Shown: positions 9,384-18,643, numbered from the stretch's first letter. The stretch: 64,000 nucleotides of DNA from an uncultured Kiloniellaceae bacterium (GCA_947493695.1 CANLSF010000002.1:992001-1056000); one strand, 5' to 3'. A program made the numbers and translations. The notes: a model not told the origin generated them from the sequence alone.

Positions 9384-9400
9384 AAGACTTGTTTAGTCTT
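9384..9400. other. short perfect hairpin in the tviB-oxygenase gap
   Basis: AAGACT-TGTTT-AGTCTT forms a 6-bp stem with a 5-base loop within the 240-bp AT-rich gap 9277-9516. On the minus strand it falls between the end of the sugar dehydrogenase gene and the oxygenase start. No long U-tract follows on either strand, so a terminator role is weak. It could equally be a protein-binding site. Confidence 0.25.
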
Positions 9401-9516
9401 TTCAACAAGCTAAATTTTTTTTCGGCATCACTAAATCGACTTTGAGCGCCTGGCGTTATTGTCAAATCCAGGCCTCAGTGCTTCACAACAGAGTAAGATT
9501 GCCTCAAAAGGCTGTG

Positions 9517-10803
9517 TTACAGGCCCCAGTACTGAACATCAGACCGTAGTGTGCTGTCGTCGAGCACCGACTTGACGTCGATTAGAATTCCGCCCGGCTT
9601 GAGCCGGTCCGTCAGAGCATCCATCCCATTTTCCAGAAACTGCTCGTGCGAGACGGCCAGGATCAGGCCATCAAGATCGTTGAGCTGATCTTCCGGCGAG
9701 AGAATCAGGTCGAATTCCTCTTTCGCCAGCGCTGCAGTGACGTAAGGATCAAAAATCAGGGGCTCCAGGCTGAACTCCCGCAGTTCTGTCACGATATCAG
9801 GCACTTTGCTGTTTCGGATATCGGGCACATTCTCCTTGAAGGTCAACCCAAGGATACCGATGCGTGCGTTCGCCGACATCCGATCGCTCGCCAACAACAT
9901 CTTGATGAGTTTACGTGCCAAAAAGGCGCCCATCCCATCATTGATGCGGCGCCCGGCCAAAATGACTTCGGGATGATATCCGACAGCCTCGGCCCGTGCC
10001 GTGAGGTAATAGGGGTCGACACCGATACAGTGTCCGCCAACCAGTCCCGGCGTGAAATTGAGAAAATTCCACTTTGTAGCCGCAGCAGCCAGCACATCCC
10101 GGGTCGAAATCTCCAGACGCTCGAAGATAATGGAAAGCTCGTTCATCAGGGCAATGTTCAGATCGCGCTGGGTATTTTCGATGACCTTGGCCGACTCGGC
10201 GACCTTGATCGACGGTGCTCGGTGCACCCCGGCGGCAGCAAAACTGCCATAAGCGGCTGAAACGCGCTCCAGGGTATCGGCGTCTTCACCCGACACCACC
10301 TTCACGATGGCCTCAAGTCCGTGCTCCGTGTCGCCTGGATTGATCCGCTCCGGCGAATAACCGAGCTTGAAATCAATTCCCTGCCGCAAACCGGATGCTT
10401 CGGCGAGTATAGGACCGCAGATATCTTCGGTAACTCCGGGATAGACCGTCGATTCCAAAACTACGACGCCACCCTTCTTGAGATACGGTGCAATCATCCG
10501 ACAAGCGCCTTTAACGGCGCCAAGATCAGGGCGGCGGTCTCCATCAACCGGTGTTGGGACTGTGATGGCGAAGAAGGTCGCTCCCTCAAGGTCGGACGCC
10601 GTATCGGTGAACTGGATTGAAGCGGCCGCAAGGTTCTCTGGCGTTACTTCGCCTGTCCAATCCTCGTTCTCGCGCAGGGCAGCGATCCGGCGGCTATCAA
10701 TATCGATGCCGATGACCGTCTCGAAGTGTTTGGCGAACGCAACGGCCAGCGGCAGACCGACATAACCTAATCCAATAACGGCAATCTTTTCTGAAGTCAG
10801 CAT
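9517..10803 (-). CDS. tviB: UDP-sugar 6-dehydrogenase, TviB/WbpA-type (UDP-GlcNAc or UDP-GalNAc to uronate)
   Basis: 428-residue NAD-dependent nucleotide-sugar dehydrogenase. The N-terminal Rossmann motif is VIGLGYVGLPLA. The catalytic cysteine lies in GGHCIGVDPYYLT near residue 258, with the central dimerisation helix before it. PERINPGD and the later GLTFKENVPDIRNSKVPD segment are typical of the TviB/WbpA/Cap8 subgroup that oxidises UDP-N-acetylhexosamine, as opposed to UDP-glucose dehydrogenases. The product would be a uronic acid precursor for surface polysaccharide. The gene stands alone, but its region includes a polysaccharide-export fusion protein 5 kb away and a glycosyltransferase 34 kb away. 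The symbol reflects family similarity; GlcNAc versus GalNAc is not decided. Confidence 0.88.
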   Translation of the reverse strand: MLTSEKIAVIGLGYVGLPLAVAFAKHFETVIGIDIDSRRIAALRENEDWTGEVTPENLAAASIQFTDTASDLEGATFFAITVPTPVDGDRRPDLGAVKGACRMIAPYLKKGGVVVLESTVYPGVTEDICGPILAEASGLRQGIDFKLGYSPERINPGDTEHGLEAIVKVVSGEDADTLERVSAAYGSFAAAGVHRAPSIKVAESAKVIENTQRDLNIALMNELSIIFERLEISTRDVLAAAATKWNFLNFTPGLVGGHCIGVDPYYLTARAEAVGYHPEVILAGRRINDGMGAFLARKLIKMLLASDRMSANARIGILGLTFKENVPDIRNSKVPDIVTELREFSLEPLIFDPYVTAALAKEEFDLILSPEDQLNDLDGLILAVSHEQFLENGMDALTDRLKPGGILIDVKSVLDDSTLRSDVQYWGL

Positions 10804-11029
10804 AGTGGTATCAATTCCCGGATACGTTCGTGATGGCCCACCCGAAGAAGCAGGTCATGGACGCACTGTTTTAGTATTTGAGCTTCTAATCCCCCGTTAA
10901 CGCCATAAACGTCAAGGGACAAACAAATTACAAGCACGAGATGTTTGAGAGATGAATTCCGATAAAGTGTAGCAGGTTTTATAGATGTAAATTCGAGCCA
11001 GACACGGAATTGGTCAAGAAATTAAACGA

Positions 11030-11722
11030 TTAAGAGACCTGAGCAGCTTCGTTATCTCCTGAAAAACGCTCTATCTCCTCCAGCTTGGTCAGAACAGCGT
11101 TGGCCAAATTAACGATATCAAGCCTTGCGTCGCTCTTTGGCGCAAAATCGCCGATCCACTTACGCTCGCCAAAAGCGTCTACAAAGGCGGTCCTTTGCCG
11201 CACTTCCGGTCCAACAACATCACCAAGATGCCTTAATACGTCACCGATACGCCGCCCGGCACCGGTTCGGTGGTCGATTTTGGAAGGCACCAACAGAAAG
11301 CTCAGGTCATTGCCGTCGCGGATTGACCGCGAGGTCTCAATCAAATTCAGAACATTTGTCGTCGCAATCAGGTCAGGACCGGAGGCCGTCAAGGGAATGA
11401 CCGCCAGGCGCGAGAGCCCGAGAGCCGTCTCGGTCACAGCGCGGGAATGCGCGGGGCAGTCTATCAACACGAAATCACTCTCGATGGAGAGGACTTGCGT
11501 TACCCAGCGTTGGGCGCCGCGCTCGTCTTCGAGAGGCAGTGAATAGATCTTTGCGGGATAACGCCCCCTGGACATCCAGTGCGTTGAAGTTCCTTGTGGA
11601 TCTGCATCCACCAGGGCCACTTGCCGAGTGTCGCCGCCCAACTCACAAGCCAGATTGACGGCAATGTTGGACTTACCCACACCACCTTTGAGGTTTGCGA
11701 CAGTGATAATGCGCGCAGTCAT
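11030..11722 (-). CDS. orphan ParA-family ATPase
   Basis: 230-residue P-loop ATPase. The ATG at 11722 is chosen because the fold starts immediately (ITVANLKGGVGKSN, deviant Walker A with signature lysine at residues 11-18). An upstream in-frame start at 11842 would add 40 unconserved residues. Walker A' (VALVDADPQGTSTHW) and Walker B (FVLIDCPAH) follow. No parB, parS-like repeat or replication initiator is beside it, so it is not a standard partition locus. Orphan ParA proteins position other cargo such as chemoreceptor arrays, storage granules or surface structures. Here the gene is divergent from a large secreted RTX protein and shares its 400-bp upstream region. A link to polar placement of surface machinery is inference only. 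Confidence 0.85.
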   Translation of the reverse strand: MTARIITVANLKGGVGKSNIAVNLACELGGDTRQVALVDADPQGTSTHWMSRGRYPAKIYSLPLEDERGAQRWVTQVLSIESDFVLIDCPAHSRAVTETALGLSRLAVIPLTASGPDLIATTNVLNLIETSRSIRDGNDLSFLLVPSKIDHRTGAGRRIGDVLRHLGDVVGPEVRQRTAFVDAFGERKWIGDFAPKSDARLDIVNLANAVLTKLEEIERFSGDNEAAQVS

Positions 11723-12123
11723 GAGGCCGCCCCGCTCAACCGCCATCCGGGCATCGAGCTTACCGCAGGCCAGGCTCTGGCCGCTATCTTTCTCGGTCGG
11801 ATCATCATCTTCCTTGCATCCGAAGGCCCGTTTCACTTCCAAGGTGATGGCAAAGCACTCCAGACCTCATTGAAGCCTGGAGCCAAGATTTGCACGCTAT
11901 CCCATTATCAACAAATGCTTTTATATTCTCTTACCTGATCTGATGCTTACCCTCACGTTAACAAAAATCATACATAATTGTATCGTTTTGATTGGCAGGC
12001 GCGTTGACGGCGTTCGCGTACATCCCCACACTCTGCAAACTGTTAATCTGGTGTTAACCAAAGCGTTGTCAGGCCTGAATTTTGAAAGGGAACGGCAACG
12101 CGGTCCGGGAAGGGTCAATCGGC
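11723..12123. promoter_or_regulatory. divergent upstream region of parA-like gene and RTX gene, with a CtrA-type box
   Basis: A 401-bp region between divergently transcribed genes. The half nearer parA is GC-rich and shows nothing clear. The half from about 11900 is AT-rich and holds a TTAACAA half-site near 11957 and a full TTAA-N7-TTAA box at 12043-12057 (spacer TCTGGTG). The box matches the CtrA consensus of alphaproteobacteria and lies 67-81 bases before the RTX start codon, a normal place for promoter control. A second TTAACCA half-site overlaps its right arm. Confidence 0.45.
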
Positions 12124-15100
12124 ATGACTGAGCAGCAACCAAACCTGTCACCTGCAGAAACGTCCAAAGGAAATGGAACCGACAGCCATCCTACGGACAT
12201 CACTATCGAGACAGGGGCCTCATCTGCTGTTGCACTTGGTCAGGCAGCTGCGCCTGAACCTCTTGTTGTTGTACAGCCGGCGACCGGACAGACCCAGGAG
12301 ATAAGCCTCGAAGCCGGCCAACCGGTGCTGCTGACCATGGCTGCCGACGAGACCTTCATCGCAGTTGACGGCGCCAACTTCGTTCTGAGCTTCGACGGCG
12401 ACGGCGACGGCACCATCGATAGCCGCGTTGTCTTCCTGAATCTGGTCGATCAGGCCGGCTCGGAAAACCCACCGCAGTTCGTTATCGGCGGTCAGGTTGT
12501 CAGCAGTGGCTTGCTTGTCGCACAGACGATTGCTTTGGGCGGCGGCGATGGCGAACCGATTCCCTTCGAGACTGCAGCAGGCGAAGTTGCTGTTGGCGGC
12601 GGAAGCAACGTTTATGACGACAATCTCGGGGATGCCATTGACCTGCTTGCCGCCCAGGGCGTCATCCCACCGACCGCACTCTTGTTCGGCCTGCCCGACC
12701 CGGAACCCGGTGAAGCCCTGGACCTGACATCGGACGTACTTGATGACGTTCCTCCCCCCCCACCTGGCGGAGAACTCTTCTCTCCCGTCGATTTCGATGT
12801 CTCCGTAACAGCGCTACGCAATTTCGGTACGCCCGCGACGATTGCACCCGCTTTCAGTCAAGGCGTTCTGGTTATTGAAGGCGAAGAAGAGGCCCCCGGC
12901 TTCTTTTACGACTTCCAGATCGGATTTGCGGAAACACCGGACGACAACATTCGGGGTACGGACGAGGAAGACGGCACAACAGAGGCTTTCACGATCACCA
13001 GCCTGCCAGCCGATGGATATCTCATCATCGACCTTAACTCTGACGGCATAGATGACTACATCCTGCAGCCGGAAGATCTCGGCACCGACCGCGCAAATCT
13101 AACGACAGCCGACTCTGTTCGCTACTTCCTTCCCTTTGGCAGTGAGCGCCCGGAAATCCTCGAGGGCGATCTGAACGGCGATGGACCTGTCTTGCCCGAG
13201 CTTGTCAGTTTCAACTACTTCACCACGGACTCCGATGGCCTGACCAGCGATGGCGCAATCGTCACCATCGACTTCGCAGACGGCCCTCCGGGTGTCCTTA
13301 CGGTCCAGCCCGATGTCGAGGATGTCAGGCCAAATCGTGCGGGTGATGCAAACGCGCCGGAAACCTCGGTGACCATCGACGTTCTGGCAAATGACAGCCA
13401 TTCAGAAGGCTTGCCCTTGACGCTTACCGAGGTCGATGTCGACCCGGCCCTTGGCACTGCAGTGATCGTGGACAATCAGATTGTGTTCACACCGGTGGTC
13501 GGCGTTACTGAAACAACAGTTCAGTTCACCTATACCGCGACCACTCCCGATGGCTTGAGTGCACAGACCACCGTCGATGTGACCATCGGTCAGGATGTCA
13601 GCGTACAGCGCATCGTTGAGGTTCCGGACTCAAATCCAGAGCGGACCGAGCTTCTGAGCTCAATTGATACAGAGCTGGTCGATGTTGATGGCGCCGATGG
13701 CACCTCGAACGATCCGTTTGACGTCAATGTTGAACTCTACCCGAACAGCGACGTTACCTTCACGGTCACTGCAGACCCTGAGGCTCCGGACGTGCTCGAT
13801 CTCTATCTTCTCCAGGATCTTACTGGTTCCTTCCGGGACGATCTGCCCATAGTGCGAGGCGATCAGAACGCGAGCAACGACGCCGGCGACCTCGGAATCC
13901 TCGACGATCTTGTGAACGGTGTTGAAACAATCTCGTCCGACGTGCAATTCGGTCTGGGTAGCTTCCGTGATTTCGGAGAAGATGGCGGGTCAGCCCCCGG
14001 GGGGCAGTACGGCTTCGCCCACCACCTTGACCTTGAAGCTGGCCAGGGCGGACAGCGTCTTGATGGCGCACCGGCAGCAGTGCCTCCAGCCAACCCGAAC
14101 CTGCCGGCTGACGAGGGCGCTGCATACGACGAGCTCTTTGCGGGCGATCCCGATGCTGCAATCACCGGACTGGGTGGCGACCTGCCCGAGCGTCAGATGT
14201 TTGCTCTGAACCAGGTCGCAATCGATGCAGCCAAAGCCGAGGACGGCAATGGCGGAACATCATCAGATTTCGGTTTCCGTGACGGATCGTCCAAGGTTGT
14301 GGTCATCATCACAGATGCGACCTCAAAGGATTGGGACAATCCGGCCTTCAGGCAGGAACTGAAAGCCAATCTTCAGGCTTCCGGTGTCATCCCCATTTTC
14401 CTGGTCGCAGCCGGTGAAGAAGGCGAACAGTTCATTAATGACTTCTACGACGACGTCATTGCCGAACTCGGCGTAGGCGCCCGCGTTCCTCTCGAGCTCG
14501 ACAGCAGTAATCTTGTGAGTGCAATCGAAGAGGGCCTCCAGAGCATTACCGAAGATCTGACCCTGAACGTCGAAGGCGACGACAACGAGTATGTTTCGAT
14601 CGGTGATCCGGTTGTCGATCCGGACACAGGCGAGCACACCTGGGAAGTCACTCTCTCTGCGCCGCTGGACAAGGGCCATAACAACGATCCCGACATAAAG
14701 CTCACCGTCACCAACGATGCTACAGGTGATCAGGTCGGTGGCGAAATCAATGTCGATGTCACAACAGATGCAGCCGCCAACGGTGGCGATGATTTCGACA
14801 TCGTTGAAGGGCATAACGGACAAAACGCTCTTACCGGCGGTGACGGAGACGACCTGATCATCGGATTGGGCGGTGATGACATCTTGATTGGCGGTGCCGG
14901 TGCGGACGACTTTGCCTTTGGCGCCCGCAACGTTGATGGCGAGCTCGATTTTGATGGCAACGACATCATCCAGGATTTCACCGTCGGCGAGGATCAGGTC
15001 AACCTTGAGGCTATGCTGGATGCACTGGGTGCAGACGCATCGGATGTCACGGTTACCGTCAATGGTGGCAACACTGAAATTACCGTCGACGGTGCCACAG

Positions 15101-15177
15101 ACTTCATGGTGACCTTGACCGGTATCACTGACACGCTGACTGTCGGCAGTGATCCGACCGACGACATCGTGGTCTGA
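12124..15177 (+). CDS. large RTX-type secreted protein with Ig-like and integrin-like vWA domains (putative adhesin)
   Basis: 1017 residues from an ATG with GGAAGGG about 8 bases upstream; a TTG at 12082 would add 14. It has no Sec signal peptide. Residues 1-230 resemble the N-terminal region of BapA/LapA-like adhesins. Residues about 395-490 form a VCBS/tandem-95 Ig-like domain (TIDVLANDSHSEGLPLTL). Residues about 555-810 form a vWA domain that resembles the integrin beta type, with a MIDAS DLTGS motif in LYLLQDLTGSFRDDLPI, FGLGSFRDF, and VVVIITDATSKDW. Residues about 900-930 hold a short RTX calcium-binding array (GGDGDD, GLGGDD, GGAGADD), and the acidic, hydrophobic C-terminus suits type I secretion. 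No transporter genes are nearby. The product is probably exported and calcium-dependent; adhesion is inferred from the domains. Confidence 0.88.
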   Translation: MTEQQPNLSPAETSKGNGTDSHPTDITIETGASSAVALGQAAAPEPLVVVQPATGQTQEISLEAGQPVLLTMAADETFIAVDGANFVLSFDGDGDGTIDSRVVFLNLVDQAGSENPPQFVIGGQVVSSGLLVAQTIALGGGDGEPIPFETAAGEVAVGGGSNVYDDNLGDAIDLLAAQGVIPPTALLFGLPDPEPGEALDLTSDVLDDVPPPPPGGELFSPVDFDVSVTALRNFGTPATIAPAFSQGVLVIEGEEEAPGFFYDFQIGFAETPDDNIRGTDEEDGTTEAFTITSLPADGYLIIDLNSDGIDDYILQPEDLGTDRANLTTADSVRYFLPFGSERPEILEGDLNGDGPVLPELVSFNYFTTDSDGLTSDGAIVTIDFADGPPGVLTVQPDVEDVRPNRAGDANAPETSVTIDVLANDSHSEGLPLTLTEVDVDPALGTAVIVDNQIVFTPVVGVTETTVQFTYTATTPDGLSAQTTVDVTIGQDVSVQRIVEVPDSNPERTELLSSIDTELVDVDGADGTSNDPFDVNVELYPNSDVTFTVTADPEAPDVLDLYLLQDLTGSFRDDLPIVRGDQNASNDAGDLGILDDLVNGVETISSDVQFGLGSFRDFGEDGGSAPGGQYGFAHHLDLEAGQGGQRLDGAPAAVPPANPNLPADEGAAYDELFAGDPDAAITGLGGDLPERQMFALNQVAIDAAKAEDGNGGTSSDFGFRDGSSKVVVIITDATSKDWDNPAFRQELKANLQASGVIPIFLVAAGEEGEQFINDFYDDVIAELGVGARVPLELDSSNLVSAIEEGLQSITEDLTLNVEGDDNEYVSIGDPVVDPDTGEHTWEVTLSAPLDKGHNNDPDIKLTVTNDATGDQVGGEINVDVTTDAAANGGDDFDIVEGHNGQNALTGGDGDDLIIGLGGDDILIGGAGADDFAFGARNVDGELDFDGNDIIQDFTVGEDQVNLEAMLDALGADASDVTVTVNGGNTEITVDGATDFMVTLTGITDTLTVGSDPTDDIVV

Positions 15178-15200
15178 CCAGACGCACAGCAGCACAAACT

Positions 15201-15236
15201 AACGGCCGGTTCCTAAATTCAGGGGCCGGCCGTTTT
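15201..15236 (+). terminator. Rho-independent terminator after the RTX gene
   Basis: AACGGCCGG at 15201-15209 pairs perfectly with CCGGCCGTT at 15226-15234 across a 16-base loop, followed by TTTT. It begins 24 bases after the RTX stop codon. The remaining bases to 15444 hold no feature I can support. Confidence 0.8.
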
Positions 15237-15444
15237 GCTATCAGATCAACGTTGCTGCTTCTTGAAAGTCAATCATGCGGGCAGGCTACAGCCTGCTGAA
15301 GTGCGTTACATCACCGGGACGCTGTCACGCTCTATGCGGCTTTCGCAAAGCATCCGTGCCAATACACATCCTTGGAAGAGCCGTGCCAAGCCACCGCGGG
15401 ACACCTGAACGACCACACTCCCGACTGGCACCGTTCCAGAAGTT

Positions 15445-17517
15445 CTAGAAACTCGCGCGAAGGCCGACGGTAATAGTATTTTCCTTGAACTCGTCACTTG
15501 AGCTTTCGTCAGACTCACGAAGACGGAAGGTATAGTTGACGTTCGCAGATATGTTCGTGAAGACGTTGTAGTTCAAACCGGTCCGGAAGGTATACTCGTT
15601 CTCGATGCTCTCGCCGAGATCATTGTATTCGTATTCGGCGGAGGTCGTGAAGCGTGTGCGGTCGTTAAGAGCACGTCCCCAATCAGCCACGATGCCATAC
15701 TCGGACTCGTCGTCATCACTGTCGTTATCTTCGAACTCCGCCCGGAAATTGATACCGAAATTATCACGATTCCGGGAACCATTGAGTCCGAGACGGAAGG
15801 TCGAAACCCGCGACGTCTCGTCGTTCACATCGAAGGGGATGTCGTTGACGGAGGTGAAGACCTGCCCCGTCTCACTGTTCTCAAATTGTCCGGTTTCTGG
15901 ATTTAGTGCGACATTTTCGAAGTTTCGACCCAGCTGTTCCTGTGAGGTTCGAAGCACCTCGGCATAGCTGGCGCTGAGAGTCGTCCGGGGCGTAATGGCA
16001 TGCCTCAGATTTCCATCGAAACTGACCTCGTCGTCGCGCTGACCATAGCCGACTTCAACCTGGGTCCGCGAACTTGGTTGCCAGCGCGCAGCGGTCCGCC
16101 AGGTCGGATCATCAACCTCATTATCGTTATCGCCATCGTCAAACTGCTGATACCCAACGGACCCAATCAGAAAGAATGTCCGCGAGACGGCATAGGTCGT
16201 CGAGAAGTTCACGTCCCGGCGCGAAACATCGTCGTCGTCCGATGCGGTCGCTTCCGACGCCGACGCCGACAATCCCCAGGAGAACTGGGTAAAATCGGGA
16301 CCACTGTTCAGACTGACGCGTCCCTCGTGCGTCGAGGTATCGGATGCATCGTCCGAATCGATGAAGACCTGCGAGAAGGTGTAGCGGGTCTCCATGCGCG
16401 CAAAATCATCAAGCCGATTGGTCACGTAAGGGCTCAGGCGATAATTCTGAATGGTCTCGCGATTGGAGTCGTTATCACCAGATCCCGAAGAAGATCCCTC
16501 GTTGGTGAGGACTTCCTGGCTCACCGATGCATTGCCGTCGATGAAAAAGAGATCGTTGAAGACTTCGACCGTGCCGGAACTGTTCAGATCTACATCAGCG
16601 TCAAAGCCTTCGTCATCGCCAGCACTCTGATTGCTCAGTCCCACACTGCCTGCGAAAGCCCAGTTGATTCTTGCGGCGTTGGCAAAGAAGCTAATTCCAG
16701 GGCTGACGGTGCTGATAAACGCCGATTCTTCTTCCCCATCCGGGTCCTGGTCAACGTTATCGCTGAAGGTTTCCTGGAAGGAAATTGTCGGCGTTACACG
16801 CCAATCGCCGGAAAAGAACCCTTCAGGGATAATGATCACATCGCCTGGCGCCATCGCGATATTTGCGGTCGAGTCGCCATCATCGATCAGATCGTCGAGG
16901 CGCAGAGGAATCTGTCGGCGCTGGTCCCCTTCGCGTCGGAGCAGAACAGCCGAATTACCATCAGCATTACTGGAGAGACCACCGACGGCGATCATGACAT
17001 CCAGCGCAGACATGCGGTCGCGAAAGGCAATGGCTTGTGGCTGCTGCGCACTACCGACCACACGAATCTGCTGTTTCAGATCCCCAAAGAAACTCCGCAC
17101 GATCACGGTTACAACCGGATCCTGGACATACACACTGAGCTTCTCTTCCAACTCACGAGACAAGCTTGTGGGCGTATGACCCACAATCATCAGATCTTCG
17201 ATCAATGGCGTAGAGACACGGCCATCAGGCCGAACCGTATAAACACCGGAAAGATCGGGATTGCGCAGAACCAGAAGCTCAACCACGTCCCCCGGTCCAA
17301 TCAGGTAATCGGGAGATGCGACTTCGCCGTCAAACAGCGCGCCGTCAGGTTTCTGCGCCGCTTGTTGCGAGAGGTTTTTCTGAGCATCCACGCCGCGTTC
17401 TGTCGCGGACGCAAGACCACCGAAAGACAAGCTCAATGCCGTAGCACTGACCCCACCTAACAAAACCCCCCGAGCGACAGACCGCAAACAACGGTCAGAT
17501 GATATCGCTTTGCTCAT
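15445..17517 (-). CDS. polysaccharide export (Wza/SLBB) domain fused to an outer-membrane beta-barrel (TIGR03016/BBP2-like)
   Basis: 690 residues. The ATG at 17517 has GGAG six bases upstream and begins a signal peptide (cleavage near residue 40, LASATE); an earlier in-frame start lacks a site. Residues about 68-150 form a Poly_export domain (DYLIGPGDVVELLVLRNPDLSG, VRPDGRVSTPLI). An SLBB region follows to about 235 (IRVVGSAQQPQAIAF, ALDVMIAVGGL, APGDVIIIPEGFF). Residues 240-690 are an alternating, aspartate-rich beta-strand region opening with RVTPTISFQETFSDN and ending in a terminal phenylalanine (VGLRASF), as in barrels inserted by BAM. It resembles the barrel proteins of PEP-CTERM/EPS loci. 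In such loci these two functions are normally separate genes. The junction is in frame with no break. It would put the export channel and a barrel in one chain. Confidence 0.83.
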   Translation of the reverse strand: MSKAISSDRCLRSVARGVLLGGVSATALSLSFGGLASATERGVDAQKNLSQQAAQKPDGALFDGEVASPDYLIGPGDVVELLVLRNPDLSGVYTVRPDGRVSTPLIEDLMIVGHTPTSLSRELEEKLSVYVQDPVVTVIVRSFFGDLKQQIRVVGSAQQPQAIAFRDRMSALDVMIAVGGLSSNADGNSAVLLRREGDQRRQIPLRLDDLIDDGDSTANIAMAPGDVIIIPEGFFSGDWRVTPTISFQETFSDNVDQDPDGEEESAFISTVSPGISFFANAARINWAFAGSVGLSNQSAGDDEGFDADVDLNSSGTVEVFNDLFFIDGNASVSQEVLTNEGSSSGSGDNDSNRETIQNYRLSPYVTNRLDDFARMETRYTFSQVFIDSDDASDTSTHEGRVSLNSGPDFTQFSWGLSASASEATASDDDDVSRRDVNFSTTYAVSRTFFLIGSVGYQQFDDGDNDNEVDDPTWRTAARWQPSSRTQVEVGYGQRDDEVSFDGNLRHAITPRTTLSASYAEVLRTSQEQLGRNFENVALNPETGQFENSETGQVFTSVNDIPFDVNDETSRVSTFRLGLNGSRNRDNFGINFRAEFEDNDSDDDESEYGIVADWGRALNDRTRFTTSAEYEYNDLGESIENEYTFRTGLNYNVFTNISANVNYTFRLRESDESSSDEFKENTITVGLRASF

Positions 17518-17848
17518 ATGCTCCGCGTTTGATGCTGCGCTTCCAAGAACAAACAGACCCCCGAGATGCGACAAGGCACCCGACTCTGTGCGTAAACAAC
17601 TGACTGTATATATCAACCTCGTTACGCAGTCGAGGCCTTGAGAACCGATTAACTGTCCCGATTCGGCAGAAAACCACTATAATAATCGGCAGCTTAGGTG
17701 AAAAGATTCGACCACACCACCGAATTACCGCGATCCAGGCCTAACACTGCGAACTTTAAGAAATTCTTTACGGAACCCGGACAGTGAGTTCTGTAACGAC
17801 TCGTGGGTCGGACAAAATCTCCACTTAGGTTAACTTTTTTATTTTTTA
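17518..17848. other. intergenic leader of the export-barrel fusion
   Basis: 331 bp between two minus-strand genes. The end near 17820-17850 is very AT-rich (runs of A/T next to a GTTAAC). It would be the 3' flank of the phosphatase gene, with weak terminator character and no clear hairpin. Promoter signals for the fusion gene must lie here, but I could not identify a confident -35/-10 pair. Confidence 0.4.
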
Positions 17849-18643
17849 TCAACGCCTTAATGAGGTGGACAAGAAGCGCCGACCGGCTCCTTCCAGCACA
17901 AGACACGTCAAGGCGCCCGACGCGAAAGCCCCTGTGTCTATCCCGATTCGATTGCTGCGAACGTCCGGGCGCGCAGTGGGCGTATGTCCATGCACGACCA
18001 TAACGCCATGATCTTCACGGGAATTCAGGAATTCGCTGCGAATCCAGAGAAGATCGTCCGGATCCTGCTGATCAATCGGGCACCCTGGGCGAATCCCGGC
18101 ATGGACGAAAAGATAGTCGCCGGCACGATATTGTAATTCGAGGCTTTCCAGGAAGGCTTTGTGCTCGGCGGGCACCGAAGCGCTCAGTTGCCTCGATAAC
18201 TCTTCATAATAAGCTCTATCGTCAAGATTTCTGGGCGCTGCCACCCCATAGCTGATGACCGTCGCTTCTCCACCAAAACCAAACCATTGCGGTCCAATGC
18301 CCGGATGCTCAAGAAATTTCAGCATGGCTTCTTCATGGTTGCCTTTGAGATATATCGACGCCATGCCCGCGAGGGGTTGTTCCAGCAAGAGCTCAATGAC
18401 GCCCCGGCTTTCCGTTCCCCGATCAATATAGTCGCCCAGATACACAACCGTCGAAGTTACACTTTGACTTCCGCCACGTTGATCGTCTGCGATCTGGTTG
18501 TGGAGTTCGTTCAGCAGGTCCGCCCGGCCGTGGATGTCGCCGATTGCGTAAACGCGGTGACCGTCAGGAATTCGAAAGCCGCCCTGGGAGGACGACTTGG
18601 AACCAGAGAAGAGTTGCTTGAGGGACGATAGAGAGCCGCGCAT
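17849..18643 (-). CDS. PPP-family metallophosphatase (serine/threonine protein phosphatase 1/PrpA-like)
   Basis: 264 residues with all PPP metal-binding motifs: GDIHGR (residues 35-40), GDYIDRG (about 70), GNHE (about 100), and later VHAG and HGHTPT. The two binuclear-metal shells are therefore complete. Family members are protein Ser/Thr phosphatases or diadenosine tetraphosphatases; this length and the YAIGDIHGRADLL start fit the bacterial PrpA/PP1-like group. The second of two close ATGs (18643) is preferred because AGGA lies 7 bases before it; the first (18649) would be only one base from AGGA. The upstream gap is the origin-like region. Substrate unknown. Confidence 0.87.
   Translation of the reverse strand: MRGSLSSLKQLFSGSKSSSQGGFRIPDGHRVYAIGDIHGRADLLNELHNQIADDQRGGSQSVTSTVVYLGDYIDRGTESRGVIELLLEQPLAGMASIYLKGNHEEAMLKFLEHPGIGPQWFGFGGEATVISYGVAAPRNLDDRAYYEELSRQLSASVPAEHKAFLESLELQYRAGDYLFVHAGIRPGCPIDQQDPDDLLWIRSEFLNSREDHGVMVVHGHTPTARPDVRSNRIGIDTGAFASGALTCLVLEGAGRRFLSTSLRR

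Noticed and set aside
9384-9400. AAGACT hairpin as a tviB terminator
   Set aside because: No U-tract on the minus strand and too far from the stop codon; kept only as a structure of unknown role.
16000-17460. 486-codon plus-strand frame over the export-barrel gene
   Set aside because: Antisense shadow; its start and sequence have no family signal, while the minus-strand protein has clear domains.
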